From positions 1-54,091 of the forward strand of contig JALAGS010000098.1 of NCBI GenBank assembly GCA_022712315.1: DNA of 54,091 bases, written 5' to 3'. Origin of the DNA: Sphingobacterium sp. Lineage in GTDB: Bacteria; Bacteroidota; Bacteroidia; Sphingobacteriales; Sphingobacteriaceae. The translations under genes were made by a program, and so were the position numbers. This document shows, one piece after another, positions 43,058 through 52,481 of the stretch (positions are counted from its first letter, which is position 1; each line of letters opens with the position of its first letter). Under the pieces are notes generated by a model. It ran no database searches and had not been told where the DNA came from. It was given only the letters and a program-made list of their open reading frames with translations.

Positions 43058-43423
43058 CTAGGCTGATACAATCAGATAATAGTTGTCGGGGTCTCGTAAG
43101 ATAAATTGATCCTTCAGAGAGTTCTCGTTGTAATGTATATCTTTTTCTATAACTGCATTTAGCAAAGTTGCATTTTCGAAAATTTGCTTTAAATTGTCTA
43201 CTCTAAAGAATAATATGAATCCGTTTCCGGCATGTATTTGATCCCGCATAGTAGGGTGATCATGTTCACCCCATTTGTGTAAACAGAGAATGACAGTTCC
43301 GTTATCCGTGAGAATTTCAAATGTTTCCCCTCCATGGTGGCCGGTACAGCCGAAAAGGCGTTGATAGAAAAGTGAGCTTTTAAGAACGTCCTCTACAGCA
43401 ATTATTGGTTCTGTTCTTACCAT
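43058..43423 (-). CDS. VOC (glyoxalase/bleomycin resistance) family protein
   Basis: The 121-aa protein is one vicinal-oxygen-chelate unit (two beta-alpha-beta3 modules): IIAVEDVLKSSLFYQRLFG, FEILTDNGTVILCLHKWGEHDHP, and QFILRDPDNYYLIVSA. A metal-binding Glu/His set cannot be fixed without a structure. The substrate is unknown. It follows the glutaminase gene by 20 bp on the same strand and is probably cotranscribed. Confidence 0.88.
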   Translation of the reverse strand: MVRTEPIIAVEDVLKSSLFYQRLFGCTGHHGGETFEILTDNGTVILCLHKWGEHDHPTMRDQIHAGNGFILFFRVDNLKQIFENATLLNAVIEKDIHYNENSLKDQFILRDPDNYYLIVSA

Positions 43424-43443
43424 ATGAACATTGTTTTCTAATT

Positions 43444-44475
43444 TTAATAAAAGAGACTTAGCGATTTCTCATTGACCAGGTCTACTATCATGCGATAAGC
43501 GGCTACAGAATTACCGTGTTGATCCAAGGCTGGACTATAGGCACCTATACCCATTTTATTCGGTACACTTACCGCGATTCCGCCGCCGACGCCCGATTTA
43601 CTGGGAAGTCCCACAGTTCTTGCATATTCACCACTAAATTCGTACATCCCTGCAATGAGCATTTGTGATTGGACTAGCTGGGATAGACTTGGATTATTGT
43701 ATTGCTTATTTCCATCATAGCGTATGCAATGATTTGCAAAAAAGAAGCCTATTTTAGCGAGATCTTCGGCTGTTATTTCAATTGAGCATTGCTTAAAATA
43801 ATTATTGAGCTTATCCTCGCCGTCACCATCAATGAGTCCGTTGTTACGCATCAGATAGAACATACCTCTGTTTCGATTACCAGTCTCGCGTTCTGAATTA
43901 AATACGGATTTACTGTAATTGATATTTTCATTATTCGTTATAAAACGAATCATATTGCGTATTTTGATAAAAGGTTCCTCGCCTGTTCCTTTAATGAGTG
44001 AAGTCGTTAGTATCGCTCCGGCATTCATCATTGGATTGAGTGGCTTACCTATCGTTTCCAGATTCGCAAAATGATTGAATGGTTTGTCGGTACCAAAGTA
44101 TCCCATTTTATCAAAAACATTTTGTTCGCCGTTTTCCAATACAGCAACCATCAATGCGACAATTTTTGAAATACTCTGGATTGTAAATCTTTGCTGAATA
44201 TCGCCGACGCTCACTACCGTCCCGTCGCTATTTACAACTGAAAGTGCGATAGATGCTGCATTCGCTTTACTTAATTCTGGGATGTAATCTGCTACTTTAC
44301 CGTCTTTGAATGCTAACTTGTTTTTGGCTAATATCTTATTTAATAACGTTGTATCTATGGTAATTGCGTTAGTACGCACCTGCTTTTGAATGCCTCTTTG
44401 AGCAAAGGATTGCTGGAATCCCCCACAATAAATAAGGCCCATAATACAGGCTGCCAACCTCACATTTTTTCTCAT
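43444..44475 (-). CDS. glsA: Glutaminase A, exported
   Basis: GlsA hydrolyses glutamine to glutamate and ammonia by a serine-type mechanism related to beta-lactamases. The 343-aa protein has the S-x-x-K pair (Ser101-Ile-Ser-Lys104 in TIQSISK), the Asn in PMMNAGAI (151), and a C-terminal GVGGGIAVSVPNKMGIGAYSP block with the active-site Tyr region upstream (NSERETGNRNRGMFYLMRNNG). Unlike most bacterial GlsA it has an N-terminal signal peptide (LAACIMGLIYCGGFQQSFAQ), so it acts in the periplasm. It leads a two-gene unit with the VOC gene. Confidence 0.94.
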   Translation of the reverse strand: MRKNVRLAACIMGLIYCGGFQQSFAQRGIQKQVRTNAITIDTTLLNKILAKNKLAFKDGKVADYIPELSKANAASIALSVVNSDGTVVSVGDIQQRFTIQSISKIVALMVAVLENGEQNVFDKMGYFGTDKPFNHFANLETIGKPLNPMMNAGAILTTSLIKGTGEEPFIKIRNMIRFITNNENINYSKSVFNSERETGNRNRGMFYLMRNNGLIDGDGEDKLNNYFKQCSIEITAEDLAKIGFFFANHCIRYDGNKQYNNPSLSQLVQSQMLIAGMYEFSGEYARTVGLPSKSGVGGGIAVSVPNKMGIGAYSPALDQHGNSVAAYRMIVDLVNEKSLSLFY

Positions 44476-44496
44476 TTTTTACTTATTTGTTTGCTC

Positions 44497-44504
44497 CAAA
44501 GATA
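44497..44504 (-). promoter_or_regulatory. -7 promoter element of glsA
   Basis: On the minus strand the octamer reads TATCTTTG, matching TAnnTTTG, 21 bases before the ATG. Confidence 0.45.
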
Positions 44505-44530
44505 GGGAACAGTCTATTAAAAACTTAAAT

Positions 44531-44563
44531 AAGGTGCTAAATAGCTGAAATTTTCAGCACCTT
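44531..44563 (-). terminator. Terminator of the glycosidase-like gene
   Basis: AAGGTGCT (44531-44538) pairs with AGCACCTT (44556-44563). An alternative stem GCTGAAA/TTTCAGC (44544-44558) shares part of the right arm. T-rich sequence follows on the minus strand. Confidence 0.65.
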
Positions 44564-44576
44564 GATGGGTTATTAT

Positions 44577-45968
44577 CTAAACGGAAGCTGGTGCTGGGTC
44601 AACATTCCATCCAGAGAGAATACCTCCATAGAAAAAGAAGGTAACATAGAAGTTCTTTTTACTAAGCTTGTCAGTCACAAGGTATTTTCTTGTCACATCG
44701 TAACTGTCTATTTTTTTATACTTTGACAATTCTATCGGGCTTGCCGCGGGGTTCTCCGCCTGTACCAAGGATTGTATCTTTTGGGTTATTAATTTCATAA
44801 TACCTTCCTTTTTGAAAGGATCATTTTCAATTTTTATATGCGCTGTACGGGTTAACATTCCGTTATTTTGAGCTTTTCTTGCTTTTGCGGCTGCCGTATA
44901 GGTTCTGAATTTCTCCCTGATCTGAGGATCTTTCAAGCTATGGATCGTAAAGATAGATATGCCTTGTGCGCCATTATTTAAAGCTTGGTCCATATCGATA
45001 AACATTTCTTCATTATTTTTCGCCATCAATCCACAATATAAGGTGGTATTTGCAGCTTTATCACGCACGTTTTCCAAGGTACAGTCACTAATAAAACTAG
45101 GATCTTCTGTATAGAAGCTGCTGTACACCATCGGAAATACAACATCCAAATTCCATTTTCCCCAATCTTGGCGGACCATCCGTGAAGCCATTTTAGGCGT
45201 TGGGAACGGGGATGCAGCCATTGTTTTTCCGTGAGAATGCACAATCTCCGCAATCATATTGGCGATATCGGTTATTTGATCACATCGAAATTGTCGCCAT
45301 TTAAGATCTTTCGAAGGATCTTTCTGTGTCCTTGGGTCGTAGCCGTATTGCTTTTTGAACATCTCTATGGCTATTGGGTGGTAACCGTAATCCCAGGCTG
45401 GATATTCGCGATCCTGTACAATATTGTATTTAGGCCAAAGGGTTGTAGGGAGGACAACATCCACATAACGATTGTAATCAATAGAAATCCCCTCAAGTCC
45501 CTCAACTTCACAATACGATTCAATTTTTTTGCTGATATACTCTTTTACAGCGGGAACTACAGGTGACAGGAATTTATAATAACCAACATATGCGGTGGTA
45601 TCTGCAAGACTCTTTCCATTTCGATTGACACTGAACCAATCCGGATGTTCTTGGAGTATCTTATCCCGGTCGTGTTCTAAGTTCATCGTCCAGAGCCACG
45701 CAATAACCTGAATGCCATATTTTTTTGCGATCGGGATAGCCACACGATACTCATCTGGACTAGCAGCGTTTAACATGACACCATCGATTCCGAGATAGTT
45801 CATCTCTCGACAAATAGAATCAAAGTTTGTTTTGGCGTTGTAGTCCAGCCAAGTCCAAAACATTGCAGGCTTTTCTTTTTCACTAGCTGAGGTTGTCGAT
45901 ACGGAGAACCCCTGTATCATAAGGAGGACGATGCTAATAAAACAAATTTTGATTAATTTTTCTTTCAT
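44577..45968 (-). CDS. GHL10-type (DUF187) glycoside hydrolase-like protein
   Basis: The 463-aa exported protein (signal KLIKICFISIVLLMIQGFSVS) carries a TIM-barrel domain of the GHL10/DUF187 type: FWTWLDYNAKTNFDSICREMNYLGIDGVML, IAWLWTMNLEHDRD, EHPDWFSVNRNGKS, GISIDYNRYVDVVLP and VVFPMVYSSFYTEDPSF. A shorter C-terminal domain (from about residue 370) is not recognised. Acidic residues in IDYNRY and PMVYS regions fit an active site, but the substrate is unknown. The ATG at 45968 removes an unlikely upstream extension. Confidence 0.85.
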   Translation of the reverse strand: MKEKLIKICFISIVLLMIQGFSVSTTSASEKEKPAMFWTWLDYNAKTNFDSICREMNYLGIDGVMLNAASPDEYRVAIPIAKKYGIQVIAWLWTMNLEHDRDKILQEHPDWFSVNRNGKSLADTTAYVGYYKFLSPVVPAVKEYISKKIESYCEVEGLEGISIDYNRYVDVVLPTTLWPKYNIVQDREYPAWDYGYHPIAIEMFKKQYGYDPRTQKDPSKDLKWRQFRCDQITDIANMIAEIVHSHGKTMAASPFPTPKMASRMVRQDWGKWNLDVVFPMVYSSFYTEDPSFISDCTLENVRDKAANTTLYCGLMAKNNEEMFIDMDQALNNGAQGISIFTIHSLKDPQIREKFRTYTAAAKARKAQNNGMLTRTAHIKIENDPFKKEGIMKLITQKIQSLVQAENPAASPIELSKYKKIDSYDVTRKYLVTDKLSKKNFYVTFFFYGGILSGWNVDPAPASV

Positions 45969-46286
45969 AATATTTATTGATTCTAAATTCTGCCCACCAT
46001 AATTGACGTTCGAAGTATTCAATGCGTTTATAGCTCCCTAAAAGTTCAATTTGCGGATTTGAATATTCGATTGGTTTTGCGTTCGTCCGTGAAAATACAT
46101 AAAAACATGGAATTATACTACCGACTATTGGAATCGGTTTGATTTTCTTACAGTTATTAAATTATATTAAAATAACAAAACATTTTTTAATGCTATCTGT
46201 TGTTACTACATCACTCCATCAAAAGAGTAATATTATTGACAGTGAAAAGTGGGCCGGGCTACTGGTCAAGGACAAATTGTTTTGAT
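45969..46286. other. Divergent promoter region between glycosidase-like gene and porin operon
   Basis: No gene is seen. It is AT-rich in the middle, and ACCGA/TCGGT forms a small inverted repeat near 46109-46137. No full promoter consensus match is obvious. Confidence 0.35.
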
Positions 46287-47453
46287 ATGAAGAAATACCA
46301 TATTCCAATTTTTGTAGCATGTTTACTAGTTTGTAACCTGATTAAAGGGCAGGAAATCGGAGCTGTACAGCAAAGCAAAGCAGATTCTATCCAACAAACC
46401 AAAGATGAAACTACCTATCCCAAACTTCAGGTGAAAGGATTATTTCAGGCGAGGTATCTTGTCAGTGGAACGAAGAATGTCGATGTCAACGGACTGCATC
46501 ATAGTGATGGTTCAGGTACAGACAACAACTTTATGGTAAAGTATATGCGTGTGCAGATGCGTGCGCAAATTAGCAAACGTACAGAGGTAGCCGTCTTGGC
46601 AAACTTGGCTGATTTCAAAAGTGATCCTAAAACAAAGGTTCTTGAAAATGCCTATCTAAAATATACGTTTAGTCCCAAATTGGCAATTACCGTGGGTCAA
46701 TTTCGTCCTTGGTTTGGTATCGAAGAAACCTATCCAATTGACATTATCAAATCATTGGACTGGTCGAATCAATACCTTGAATTTGGGAAATTAGGATGGG
46801 CCAGCTTTCAGATCGGAGTAGCTGCGACAGGCGAGACTACGCTTGGTGAGATGCCTTTTAGCTATTCGCTATCGGTTGTTAATGGAAATGGAAAGAATCA
46901 GGTCGTCGATAACGACAATGGAAAACAATATGCTACGCGTCTTGTATTTGGCCTTTCAAAGAAATACGGTGTTAATTTGGGGCTCAATGGTGGGATTGGT
47001 GAAGTCATGAAGAAACAGGTACATGCATTGGGTGTTGATTTAACAGGTAATGTGAGTTTTGGTAGACGATGGAACCTCGATATGCAATTGGAAGCAAAGC
47101 AGGCCATAAATCATAACATTTATTATTCCTTGGAGGAGAGTGCACGTACCTCTAAATTGAGCGATTACCTTGTCCGTGGCATTTATTTTCTACCAAACTT
47201 ACGGTATGAAGTGAACTATTTTAATCTAAGCGCTTTTGAACTATCTTGTCGTTACGAATATATCGACCCGAATTATAAGCTGAATGCGAATGCACGTCAA
47301 ACATATACCCCCATGTTCGGGTTGGAATTTTTAAAAAATTATGGTGCTAGGATACAGCTTGGCCTCCAGTTAGACCGTTACAAAAAACAAACAGAGAATA
47401 CCAGTGAATTCAATAAGAACTTATTTATTGTTCAAGTACAAAGTCGATTCTAA
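46287..47453 (+). CDS. Porin O/P-type outer membrane porin
   Basis: The 388-aa protein has a signal peptide (MKKYHIPIFVACLLVCNLIKGQ) and a beta-barrel with many alternating strands, beginning with a short coiled segment (VQQSKADSIQQTKDE), then PKLQVKGLFQARYLVSGTKN, TVGQFRPWFGIEETYPID, and ending on an aromatic (VQVQSRF), as outer-membrane proteins do. It resembles phosphate-selective porin O/P family members. The DASS carrier and SdhCAB follow directly, so it may admit dicarboxylates. The start at 46287 gives a proper signal peptide, and the longer open frame upstream does not. Confidence 0.88.
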   Translation: MKKYHIPIFVACLLVCNLIKGQEIGAVQQSKADSIQQTKDETTYPKLQVKGLFQARYLVSGTKNVDVNGLHHSDGSGTDNNFMVKYMRVQMRAQISKRTEVAVLANLADFKSDPKTKVLENAYLKYTFSPKLAITVGQFRPWFGIEETYPIDIIKSLDWSNQYLEFGKLGWASFQIGVAATGETTLGEMPFSYSLSVVNGNGKNQVVDNDNGKQYATRLVFGLSKKYGVNLGLNGGIGEVMKKQVHALGVDLTGNVSFGRRWNLDMQLEAKQAINHNIYYSLEESARTSKLSDYLVRGIYFLPNLRYEVNYFNLSAFELSCRYEYIDPNYKLNANARQTYTPMFGLEFLKNYGARIQLGLQLDRYKKQTENTSEFNKNLFIVQVQSRF

Positions 47454-47474
47454 TCTAATTAAACCAAGTTTATT

Positions 47475-48905
47475 ATGAAAGAAATCAATATTAAAAATGT
47501 AGCTATCACTTTTGTTGTAGCACTCATTTTATGGTTTATCCCCATACCGAAAGGTGTCAGTCCGGAGGCTTGGCATTTATTTGCAATTTTTGCTGCGACC
47601 ATCCTTGGGATTATTTTAAAAGCGGCTCCAATGGGCACGATGTGTATGATGGCGATTGCATTTACAGCGCTGACACAGGTTCTGGCGCCAGGAGATGCAG
47701 GCAAATCTATCAGCAAAGCACTGACCGGTTTTGGAGACAAAGTTATCTGGCTGATTGGTATTTCGTTCTTTATTGCGCGCGGTTTCATTAAAACTGGTTT
47801 GGGAAATAGAATTGCTTTTCTTTTTATTCGAGTTTTTGGAAAAAGTTCCTTGGGACTAGCTTACGGATTGGGGCTTGCCGACGTTTGTCTAGCTCCGGCA
47901 ATCCCAAGCAACACAGCTCGGGGAGGTGGAATTATCTATCCAATCATGAAATCCATGGCTATTAGTTTTGATTCTATACCTGATAAGCCAGAAACACATC
48001 GGAAGCTAGGATCTTATCTAACTTTGAATAGCTATTACATGAATTTAATCGCTTCTTCGATGTTTCTGACCGGAACAGCCAGCAATCCAATGTGCCAAAA
48101 GTTTGCCGCGAATCTGGGAATTGATATTACCTGGATGTCTTGGGCAGTTGCTGGATTTGTACCAGGCCTTGTTGCGTTTTTTGTGGTTCCACTTGTACTT
48201 TATAAATTATATCCACCTGAATTAAAAAAAACAGGGGATGCGCCAAAGATGGCAGCACAGAAACTAAAGGAAATGGGGCCAATTTCCAGAAATGAGTGGT
48301 TAATGCTACTGGCATTCTTTATCTTGTTGGCACTATGGATTTTTGGCGGATCGTTTGCAATTGATGCTACAACGACAGCTTTTATAGGCTTGACGCTGCT
48401 TTTGCTGACCTCCGTATTGACCTGGGAGGATGTTAAAGCCGAAAAAGGCGCATGGGATACCATCGTATGGTTTGCTGTTTTGGTGATGATGGCTAGCTCT
48501 CTAAACGAACTGGGGTTCATTGGTTGGTTTAGCGATCTGATCAAAGTACAGATTGGCGATTTAAGTTGGCAAATTGCCTTCCCTGTAATCATTCTTGTTT
48601 ACTTCTTTAGTCACTATATTTTTGCTAGTGCTACTGCCCACGTTGCGGCGATGTATGCGGCTTTATTGGGGGTAGGGGTTTCTTTAGGCATCCCACCGAT
48701 GCTGCTTGCGATGATGCTCGGATTTCTAGGTTCTATTTATGGCGTTTTAACACATTACGGCCACGGTCCAGCGCCCGTATTTTTCGGAAGTGGCTATGTG
48801 GATTTAAAATCCTGGTGGCTACGTGGACTGGAAATTGGCATCGTATTATTGGTGATTTATATGGGTGTGGGCGGACTGTGGATGAAAGTTATTGGTTATT
48901 ATTAA
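47475..48905 (+). CDS. DASS family (CitT/SLC13-like) dicarboxylate or anion transporter
   Basis: The 476-aa inner-membrane carrier has about 11-12 helices and the DASS features: KGVSPEAWHLFAIFAATI, LADVCLAPAIPSNTARGGGI (the SNT motif), FLTGTASNPM, a charged cytoplasmic loop (KKTGDAPKMAAQKLKEMG), and the second SNT-like region SATAHVAAMYAALLGVG. Plant-type DiT1 and bacterial CitT exchangers of malate, succinate, citrate or 2-oxoglutarate fit best. The downstream succinate dehydrogenase supports a C4-dicarboxylate. It lies 21 bp after the porin and 14 bp before SdhC. Confidence 0.93.
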   Translation: MKEINIKNVAITFVVALILWFIPIPKGVSPEAWHLFAIFAATILGIILKAAPMGTMCMMAIAFTALTQVLAPGDAGKSISKALTGFGDKVIWLIGISFFIARGFIKTGLGNRIAFLFIRVFGKSSLGLAYGLGLADVCLAPAIPSNTARGGGIIYPIMKSMAISFDSIPDKPETHRKLGSYLTLNSYYMNLIASSMFLTGTASNPMCQKFAANLGIDITWMSWAVAGFVPGLVAFFVVPLVLYKLYPPELKKTGDAPKMAAQKLKEMGPISRNEWLMLLAFFILLALWIFGGSFAIDATTTAFIGLTLLLLTSVLTWEDVKAEKGAWDTIVWFAVLVMMASSLNELGFIGWFSDLIKVQIGDLSWQIAFPVIILVYFFSHYIFASATAHVAAMYAALLGVGVSLGIPPMLLAMMLGFLGSIYGVLTHYGHGPAPVFFGSGYVDLKSWWLRGLEIGIVLLVIYMGVGGLWMKVIGYY

Positions 48906-48919
48906 AACAGGGCCTTATT

Positions 48920-49576
48920 ATGTTATCTACTTTGTCAAAAAAGATGCTTATGTGTCTAACCGGATTGTTCCTAGCGTTCTTCCTGCTGATTCACTTTTTA
49001 GGAAACTTACAGTTATTCTTGCCACAGGAGCAAGCACATTTACAGTTTAATGCCTACTCTCATTTTTTAGCTGGTAACATCTTGATTAAAATCATCTCAT
49101 ATGTACTTTATGCCAGCATTCTTCTCCATGCATTAGACGGCCTTGTGATCACCTTAAAAAATAGAAAGTCAGGTGCTGTTTATGAATCGGACCATCGGGG
49201 AAGGGCGAGCAAATGGTACTCGCGAAACATGGGAATTTTGGGAACCTTGATTCTTATTTTTTTGGTCATCCATTTTCAGAATTTCTGGTATGTATACAAA
49301 TTTGGTGCTCCACCGCTTGACAAGCGGGGCAACAAGGACTTATATGTCCTGGTGATTGCAGTCTTTCAGCAATGGTGGTATGTGCTTATTTACGTCTTGT
49401 CTATGGTAGCTTTATGCTATCATCTCGTTCACGGCATACATAGTGCAATTCGAACCTTGGGATTGTATCATCCAAAATTTGTGAAATGGTTTAAGATCGT
49501 TGGGATTGGCTATTCGATCGTTATAAGTACGGGATTTGCACTGATGCCTATTTATATATTCTTTACAGTAAAATAA
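48920..49576 (+). CDS. sdhC: Succinate dehydrogenase/fumarate reductase cytochrome b subunit
   Basis: The 218-aa membrane subunit has five helices and histidines placed to bind haem b: LMCLTGLFLAFFLLIHFLGNL, ISYVLYASILLHALDGL, ILIFLVIHFQNFWYV and VALCYHLVHGIHSAIRTLG. This matches the single-anchor type that goes with Bacteroidota and epsilonproteobacterial-like SdhCAB. The open frame extends 35 codons upstream into the transporter gene, but the ATG at 48920 begins the normal chain (MLSTLSKKMLMCLTG). It links the flavoprotein to quinone. Confidence 0.94.
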   Translation: MLSTLSKKMLMCLTGLFLAFFLLIHFLGNLQLFLPQEQAHLQFNAYSHFLAGNILIKIISYVLYASILLHALDGLVITLKNRKSGAVYESDHRGRASKWYSRNMGILGTLILIFLVIHFQNFWYVYKFGAPPLDKRGNKDLYVLVIAVFQQWWYVLIYVLSMVALCYHLVHGIHSAIRTLGLYHPKFVKWFKIVGIGYSIVISTGFALMPIYIFFTVK

Positions 49577-49588
49577 AGGAGAGAAATC

Positions 49589-51505
49589 ATGATATTAAAT
49601 TCGAAAATACCGGAAGGACCATTGGAGGAAAAATGGACACGCTATAAGAAGACTGCCAAATTAGTTAATCCTGCCAACCGAAAAAAATTGGATGTTATCG
49701 TCATCGGTACCGGATTGGCAGGTAGCTCTATTGCAGCTTCCCTTGGGGAGATGGGGTATCAGGTTAAATCCTTTTGTTTTCAGGACAGTCCGAGACGGGC
49801 GCATTCAGTTGCTGCTCAAGGGGGTGTCAATGCTGCTAAGAATTATAAGAATGATGGTGACAGTGTCTACCGGATGTTTGTTGATACACTAAAAGGTGGG
49901 GATTTTCGTGCCCGAGAAGCAAATGTATACCGTATGGCGGAATGCTCACTAAACTTGATAGACCAAGCCGTAGCCCAGGGTGTTCCATTTGGGCGAGAAT
50001 ATGGGGGCTATTTAAACAATCGCTCTTTTGGGGGAGTACAGGTAAGCCGTACCTTCTATGCAAGGGGTCAAACAGGACAACAACTCCTTTTGGGAGCGTA
50101 TCAGGCACTTATGCGTCAGGTAGGTAAAGGTGCGGTAGAACTTTTTGCCAGACATGAGATGCTGGATATTGTTGTTATAGACGGAAAGGCGCGTGGGGTA
50201 ATTGTACGTAATTTAGATACTGGTGAAATCGAACGGCATGCCGCTCACACAGTCATATTAGCAACAGGAGGATATGGTAAAATATATTATCTATCGACCT
50301 TAGCCATGGGGTGTAACGGTTCTGCGATCTGGCGAGCACATAAGAAGGGCGCATTAATGGCTTCTCCTAGCTGGATTCAGATTCATCCAACTTCGTTGCC
50401 ACAATCTGGCGATTACCAGTCTAAATTGACTTTAATGTCAGAATCGTTACGTAATGACGGAAGAATTTGGGTGCCCTTAAAACAGAATGAATCACGAGAA
50501 CCTAATGCCATTCCGGAGGAAGAAAGAGATTACTATTTAGAACGGCGCTATCCCGCATTTGGCAACCTGGCTCCGAGAGATATTTCATCGCGGGCAGCTA
50601 AAGAGCGGATCGACGCCGGCTTTGGCATTGGTCCACTTAAAAATGCAGTTTATCTTGATTTTGCGAAAGCTATTCGGGCGCAAGGGAAACAGAAAATACA
50701 AGAGAAATATGGTAATCTATTCGATATGTATGAAAAGATAACCGGATATGACGCTTATAAAGAGCCGATGATGATTTCGCCCTCAGCGCATTTCTCTATG
50801 GGGGGGTTATGGGTGGACTATGAACTGATGACGAGCCTACCCGGTTTATTTGCTTTAGGGGAGGCTAATTTTGCAGATCATGGTGCCAATAGGCTTGGTG
50901 CAAATTCGCTACTTCAGGCATCTGTAGATGGTTATTTTATTGCTCCTTACACCATTGCCAATTACTTGGCAAACGAAATTCACACGGGTAAAATTTCAAC
51001 GGATCATATCGAGTTTGACCGTGCTGAAGAACAGGTTAGAAAACAGATTGAAGTGTTGCTGAATATTAAAGGCAGTAAAACTGTCGATTATTTTCATAAA
51101 ACACTGGGTAAGCTACTTTACGATTATTGTGGTCTCGCACGGAACGAAAAAGGGCTTCACTATGCTATTGATGAGATTAAAAAACTCAAACAAGAATTTT
51201 TTAAAGAGGTTATTGTCAGTGGCGAGGCCAATACCTTAAATACTGAACTGGAAAAAGCGGGACGCGTAGCAGATTATTTTGAAATTGGTGAACTTATGTG
51301 TTACGACGCATTAACACGGAATGAATCGTGTGGAGCACATTTTCGCGAAGAATATCAGACTGCCGACGGGGAGGCATTAAGGAATGACGCCGAATATCAA
51401 TTTATCTCCGCATGGTCCTGGAGGGGTGAAAATGAAGAACCGGAGCTAATCCGGGAGCCATTGACTTTCGAGGAGATACAACCAACTGTAAGGAGCTACA
51501 AATAA
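49589..51505 (+). CDS. sdhA: Succinate dehydrogenase/fumarate reductase flavoprotein subunit
   Basis: The 638-aa catalytic subunit has the Rossmann FAD motif [19 protein letters not shown], the covalent FAD histidine in [11 protein letters not shown] (His72), [24 protein letters not shown], and the substrate loop ending [23 protein letters not shown] with [11 protein letters not shown]. The set supports either direction (succinate oxidation or fumarate reduction). A good ribosome site (AAAGGAG) precedes the ATG. It lies 12 bp after SdhC and 11 bp before SdhB. Confidence 0.96.
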   Translation: MILNSKIPEGPLEEKWTRYKKTAKLVNPANRKKLDVIVIGTGLAGSSIAASLGEMGYQVKSFCFQDSPRRAHSVAAQGGVNAAKNYKNDGDSVYRMFVDTLKGGDFRAREANVYRMAECSLNLIDQAVAQGVPFGREYGGYLNNRSFGGVQVSRTFYARGQTGQQLLLGAYQALMRQVGKGAVELFARHEMLDIVVIDGKARGVIVRNLDTGEIERHAAHTVILATGGYGKIYYLSTLAMGCNGSAIWRAHKKGALMASPSWIQIHPTSLPQSGDYQSKLTLMSESLRNDGRIWVPLKQNESREPNAIPEEERDYYLERRYPAFGNLAPRDISSRAAKERIDAGFGIGPLKNAVYLDFAKAIRAQGKQKIQEKYGNLFDMYEKITGYDAYKEPMMISPSAHFSMGGLWVDYELMTSLPGLFALGEANFADHGANRLGANSLLQASVDGYFIAPYTIANYLANEIHTGKISTDHIEFDRAEEQVRKQIEVLLNIKGSKTVDYFHKTLGKLLYDYCGLARNEKGLHYAIDEIKKLKQEFFKEVIVSGEANTLNTELEKAGRVADYFEIGELMCYDALTRNESCGAHFREEYQTADGEALRNDAEYQFISAWSWRGENEEPELIREPLTFEEIQPTVRSYK

Positions 51506-51516
51506 AAGTAACGATT

Positions 51517-52266
51517 ATGGATTTACATCTTAAAATATGGCGACAAAAGGATCGCAATGCTGCTGGTAAATTAGAGACCTATACATTAACTGACCTCAAT
51601 CCGCATATGTCATTTTTGGAAATGCTGGATACATTAAATGAGCAGCTTATCACGCGTGGGGAAGAGCCTGTGGAGTTTGACCATGATTGTCGCGAAGGGA
51701 TTTGTGGACAGTGCGGAATGATGATCAATGGTATTGCACACGGCCCCCTTAAACATACAACGACTTGTCAGCTGCATTTACGTTCATTTAGAGATAAAGA
51801 TACGATCACCATTGAGCCTTTTCGTTCAGCTGCATTTCAGGTAAAAAAAGATCTAAAAGTGGATCGGTCGGCATTTGATAGGATTATTTCATCAGGGGGA
51901 TTTGTCTCCATTAATACAGGGCAAGCTCCGGACGCAACGGTTATTCCAATTTCTCATGAGCTAGCGGAATCGGCATTTGACTCTGCAGCGTGTATTGGCT
52001 GTGGTGCCTGTGTAGCAACTTGTAAAAATGGTAGTGCTGCTCTATTTACTTCCGCAAAGATTACCCATATGGCTTTATTGCCCCAGGGAAAGGAAGAACG
52101 TAGCCAACGCGTTTTAAATATGGTCAAACAAATGGATAAAGAATCCTTTGGTCATTGTTCAAATACAGAAGCCTGCGAAGTGGAGTGTCCACAAGGTATA
52201 TCAGTTTTGAATATAGCACGGATGAATTTTGAGTATAACAAAGCGCTATTTTTTAAAAAGAAGTAA
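51517..52266 (+). CDS. sdhB: Succinate dehydrogenase/fumarate reductase iron-sulfur subunit
   Basis: The 249-aa subunit carries three clusters: the [2Fe-2S] set [16 protein letters not shown] with the later HTTTCQLH, the [4Fe-4S] set [14 protein letters not shown], and the C-terminal set [16 protein letters not shown]. It passes electrons from the flavin to haem b. As last gene of the porin-transporter-SdhCAB row it is likely read on the same transcript. I see no clear terminator directly after it. Confidence 0.96.
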   Translation: MDLHLKIWRQKDRNAAGKLETYTLTDLNPHMSFLEMLDTLNEQLITRGEEPVEFDHDCREGICGQCGMMINGIAHGPLKHTTTCQLHLRSFRDKDTITIEPFRSAAFQVKKDLKVDRSAFDRIISSGGFVSINTGQAPDATVIPISHELAESAFDSAACIGCGACVATCKNGSAALFTSAKITHMALLPQGKEERSQRVLNMVKQMDKESFGHCSNTEACEVECPQGISVLNIARMNFEYNKALFFKKK

Positions 52267-52417
52267 AAACCGTCGCGCGTGTAACGTAACAAAAAATGGC
52301 ACGATTGTTTCTACTGTAGGATTTAGATTCAAAAATTAAGGCCATTAGAAAGCCACCATATTGTATTGAATAGGTAGAACCTTATCCCTGAAAATGGGGA
52401 TTTGTATTATTTTATGG

Positions 52418-52446
52418 TTGACAAAAGGGTTTTTGTATTAATTTTG
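52418..52446 (+). promoter_or_regulatory. Promoter of the polysaccharide deacetylase gene
   Basis: TTG (52418-52420) and TAATTTTG (52439-52446) are separated by 18 bases, an almost ideal Bacteroidota -33/-7 pair 35 bases before the ATG. Confidence 0.65.
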
Positions 52447-52481
52447 AAAAAAAGAAACTCATTAAAGTTATAGCGATTGAT

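Noticed and set aside
43058..43423. Bleomycin resistance gene
   Set aside because: The VOC fold is shared by many enzymes, and no feature specific to drug binding is visible.
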